The position numbers were made by a program, and so were the translations under genes. Under the pieces are notes generated by a model. The model was not told where the DNA came from and did no database searches. It saw only the letters and a program-made list of their open reading frames with translations. 8,967 bases of DNA from assembly GCA_041749275.1 (NCBI GenBank), contig JBGTBQ010000092.1, positions 1-8,967 of the forward strand, in the 5' to 3' direction. Positions 6,299 to 8,967 of the stretch are shown here, one piece after another (position 1 is the first letter of the stretch; every line of letters starts with the position of its first letter). The DNA comes from JBGTBQ01 sp041749275 (GTDB lineage Bacteria; Acidobacteriota; Blastocatellia; Pyrinomonadales; Pyrinomonadaceae).

Positions 6299-8967
6299 GC
6301 CTGCCGCTTGACGATACCCTGCGTCACCTCGACGACTGCGGATGCTGCGAAGGCATTTCGGGCGAGACGCCCGCGCGCGTCGAGAACCGCCCCGGCCTTT
6401 CGGCCATCGCCTACCGCGTCGGCACGCACGCCGCGTTCAAGGAGACGATGCTGGCGCGGCTCTCCGGCTCGCGGCAGGGCGCGCTCCGCGCCTTCACGAC
6501 GCGCACGGACGAAGACTTCACCATCGCCCTCCTTGATGCGTGGGCGGTGGTCGCCGACGTGCTCACTTTCTATCAGGAGCGCATCGCCAACGAGTCATAT
6601 CTACGGACGGCGACCGAGCGTCTTTCCGTCGCCGAGCTGGCGCGGCTCATCGGCTACCGGCTCCGACCGGGCGTCTCGGCAAATGTTTACCTTGCCTTCA
6701 CCATCGAGGACGCGCCCGGCGCGCTGGGGGCCGCGATCAACCTCGGCTCGTCGGCGCGGGTTCAGCTTGAACCGCCGCCGCCCGTCCCCGTCGTTGCCGG
6801 CGTGAAGGTGCAGAGCATCCCCGGCCCCGGCGAGAAGGCGCAAACTTACGAGACCGCCGAAGAGATCGAGGCGCGCGCCGAATGGAACGCGCTCCGCCCG
6901 CGCCTCACGCAGCCGCAGCGCATCACGACGACGATGGGCAGCGTCGTCCTTAAGGGTACGGCGACGAACTTGCGGAAAGGCGACACGCTGCTGCTCATCG
7001 AAACCGCGAGCGCGCGCCAGACGCGCGTCGCGCAAATTATCACCGTTGACAGCGAGGCCGATCTGACGCGCGTTGACTTCGAGACGCCCGCGCTCTCGCC
7101 CGCGCCTCCACCCGCGCTGACGGCGGGTGCGGTCTCCGACTTCCCCGCCCAGACCGAGCTTAACGACGGAGTCATTCAGCAACTCGTCTCGAAGAGTTGG
7201 AGCGAGGAAGACCTCTCGGCCCTCGCCGAAGTGCAGGGCTGGCCGGAGGCTTCCGTTTCTTCCGGCATCAACGAACTCGTCGCGCGCCGCGCGCTCACGC
7301 CCGCCCCCGGCGTCTTCGCCTTCCGCCAGCGCGCCGCCATCTTCGGCTACAACGCGCCGAAGTGGTCTTCGTTGCCGCCCACGCTGCGCTTCAAACACAA
7401 GACCGAAAATGTCAACGACTCCGGGACGCTCGTTGACCCGAAGGCCGAGCCGGGCGCGTTCCCCACAGACTGGGAAGGCCGGACGCTGCAAACTGACGCG
7501 GGCGCGCGCAACCTCCCGAACTCGATTGATCTCGACAGCGTTTATCCCGACCTCGTCAAAAACGGCTGGGTCGTACTGTCCGGCCCTTCCGTGCAGCCAA
7601 CGGTCTTTAAAATCAACGACAGCCGTGAACTCACGCGCACGGATTTCGCCATCAGCGGCAAGGTCTCGCGCCTCACCCTCGACGCCGCCACTTCCTTCGG
7701 GACGCTCACCATTCGCGGGACGAACGTTCTGGCGCAGAGCGAACAACTCGCGCACGCAGATGTGCCTATCGCTGACGTGGTCGCGGGCAACACCGTCACG
7801 CTCGACCGCGCTTACCTCGGACTGAAGACGGGCCGCGCCGTCATCCTCACGGGCGCACGCAGCGACCTTCCCGCCGAGACCGTGAGCGAGACGCGCACGC
7901 TCAGGGAAGTTCGCGTCGAGGGCGGCTTGACCGTGCTCATCTTCGACCGGGAGCTGGCCTACAGCTACGTGCGCGCGACCGTCACCATCAACGCCAACGT
8001 CGCGCTCGCCACGCACGGCGAGACGGTCGAGGAAGTGCTCGGCGGCGGCGACTCGACGAAGGCGTTCCAGAGCTTCACCCTGCGCCAGCCACCGCTCACC
8101 TACACGAGCGCCTCCACGCCGACCGGCTCACAGACGACGCTTGAAGTGCGAGTCAACGATGTGCTTTGGGAAGAGACACCGAGCTTCTACGGACACGGCC
8201 CCGCCGAACGCATCTACGTGACGCGCACCGACACCGAGGGGAAAACGACCGTCATGTTCGGCGACGGGCGAACGGGCGCGCGCCTCCCCACCGGGCAGGA
8301 GAACGTGAAGGCGAAGTACCGCAAGGGCACGGGCCTCGGCGGACTGGTCAAGGCCGGTCAGCTTTCACAGTTGATGACGCGCCCGCTCGGCGTCAAGGGT
8401 GTGGTCAACCCGTCGGCTGCTGCCGGAGCGGGCGACCCTGAGTTGCTGGAAGACGCGCGCGCGAACGCGCCGCTCACGGTGCTCACGCTGGGACGCGTCG
8501 TCTCGCTACAGGATTACGAAGACTTCGCGCGCTCGTTCGCCGGCATCGCCAAGGCGCTGGCGACGTGGGTCTGGACGGGCGAGCGGCGCGCCGTCCATCT
8601 CACCGTCGCCGGGGCCGAGGGGGCGGAGGTTGACCCGGCGGGCGAGCTAGGCAAGAACCTCGTCAGCGCGCTGCGCCTCGCGGGCGACGCGCGCGTGCCG
8701 CTCCTCTTTGAATCATTCCAGCCACGCTTCTTCATCCTCTCCGCTGCCGTCAAGGTTGACCCGGCCTATCTACCTGAAAAGGTGCTGCCGGCGGTCGAGG
8801 CGAAGCTGCGCGAGAGCTTCTCGTTCGCGGCGCGCGAGTTTGGTCAGAGCGCCAACCTGAGTGAAGTCTTCGCGCTCGTGTCGAAGGTCGAGGGCGTCGT
8901 CGCCGTGGATGTGAACGACTTCTACGGCACGGACGCGCCGCCCGCGGCGGGCGAGCCGCGCGTGCGC
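6295..8967 (+). CDS. Baseplate J-like wedge protein 2, 3' partial
   Basis: The frame is open from the ATG at 6295 (ATGA overlap with the previous gene, purine-rich AAGGGGGG just before it) to the last base of the window. That gives 891 residues with no stop. The N-terminus has a CGCCEG cluster (Cys15, 17, 18), then RVENRPGLSAIAYRVGTHAA, the family signature of putative baseplate assembly proteins. Residues 78-121 are the helical core (ALLDAWAVVADVLTFYQERI, then NESYLRTATERLSVAELARL), alignable without gaps to residues 215-258 of the preceding protein. The middle (about 140-640) is beta-rich and contains a helical patch SKSWSEEDLSALAEVQGW. The J motif is at 653-684 (VMFGDGRTGARLPTG, then KAKYRKGTGLGG), followed by TLGRVVSLQDYEDFARSFAG. 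The end, VEGVVAVDVNDFYG, resembles the last strands of the family, so probably only a few dozen residues are missing. It probably pairs with wedge protein 1 and gp25. Family call is firm; the final length is unknown. Confidence 0.9.
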   Translation, partial: MSLPLDDTLRHLDDCGCCEGISGETPARVENRPGLSAIAYRVGTHAAFKETMLARLSGSRQGALRAFTTRTDEDFTIALLDAWAVVADVLTFYQERIANESYLRTATERLSVAELARLIGYRLRPGVSANVYLAFTIEDAPGALGAAINLGSSARVQLEPPPPVPVVAGVKVQSIPGPGEKAQTYETAEEIEARAEWNALRPRLTQPQRITTTMGSVVLKGTATNLRKGDTLLLIETASARQTRVAQIITVDSEADLTRVDFETPALSPAPPPALTAGAVSDFPAQTELNDGVIQQLVSKSWSEEDLSALAEVQGWPEASVSSGINELVARRALTPAPGVFAFRQRAAIFGYNAPKWSSLPPTLRFKHKTENVNDSGTLVDPKAEPGAFPTDWEGRTLQTDAGARNLPNSIDLDSVYPDLVKNGWVVLSGPSVQPTVFKINDSRELTRTDFAISGKVSRLTLDAATSFGTLTIRGTNVLAQSEQLAHADVPIADVVAGNTVTLDRAYLGLKTGRAVILTGARSDLPAETVSETRTLREVRVEGGLTVLIFDRELAYSYVRATVTINANVALATHGETVEEVLGGGDSTKAFQSFTLRQPPLTYTSASTPTGSQTTLEVRVNDVLWEETPSFYGHGPAERIYVTRTDTEGKTTVMFGDGRTGARLPTGQENVKAKYRKGTGLGGLVKAGQLSQLMTRPLGVKGVVNPSAAAGAGDPELLEDARANAPLTVLTLGRVVSLQDYEDFARSFAGIAKALATWVWTGERRAVHLTVAGAEGAEVDPAGELGKNLVSALRLAGDARVPLLFESFQPRFFILSAAVKVDPAYLPEKVLPAVEAKLRESFSFAAREFGQSANLSEVFALVSKVEGVVAVDVNDFYGTDAPPAAGEPRVR

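Noticed and set aside
6601..8016. Long minus-strand open frame of 471 codons
   Set aside because: It lies wholly inside the wedge protein 2 gene. Its translation is rich in Arg, Gly, Ala and Val with no recognisable motif, as expected for an antisense shadow in GC-rich DNA.

Overview
The window is a GC-rich, almost entirely coding stretch of plus-strand genes. It encodes the central spike, hub and baseplate of a phage-tail-like contractile injection system, most likely of the extracellular (eCIS) type. Nothing identifies a head, capsid, terminase, integrase or lysis gene. The families and their order (tube-initiator-like protein, LysM protein, gpD-like hub, gpV-like spike, PAAR tip, gp25, two J-domain baseplate proteins) match eCIS loci known from free-living bacteria such as Actinobacteria, Cyanobacteria and Acidobacteria. 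The host cannot be fixed from this sequence. High GC, the 'CACGGAGACACAGAG' inverted repeat and the 'GGAGATGGGGTGACAA' repeat in the spacers make an Acidobacteriota-like or similar large-genome environmental bacterium a reasonable low-confidence guess.

Layout. Bases 1-570 hold the 3' part of a CIS tube-terminal/adaptor protein (Afp7-type N-domain family). Bases 584-895 encode a small LysM baseplate protein. Bases 888-2030 encode the gp27/gpD-like hub, and 2093-2608 encode a gpV/gp5-like OB-fold spike with a short beta-helical tail. In Afp8 and VgrG proteins these last two parts form one polypeptide. A 173-bp spacer with a strong inverted repeat follows. Bases 2782-3105 encode the PAAR-like tip. 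Next is a 182-bp spacer with an octamer-register repeat and its inverted counterpart. Bases 3288-3653 encode gp25. Bases 3650-6298 and 6295-8967 (open at the window edge) encode two large, distantly paralogous J-domain baseplate wedge proteins.

How the parts fit: the hub trimer sits at the end of the inner tube and connects through the LysM and tube-initiator proteins. The gpV-like spike trimer hangs from it and is capped by the PAAR tip. Gp25 and the two J-like proteins form the wedges that surround the hub and trigger sheath contraction. Most junctions are tight (8-bp and two 4-bp overlaps, 13-bp and 62-bp gaps), which implies one co-transcribed unit with translational coupling. The exceptions are the two repeat-bearing spacers that bracket the tip gene. 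Sheath, tube, ATPase, tail fibre, tape measure and effector genes are not in this window, and no promoter or terminator was convincing. The window also has no RNA gene or CRISPR array, and no intergenic stretch exceeds 300 bases.
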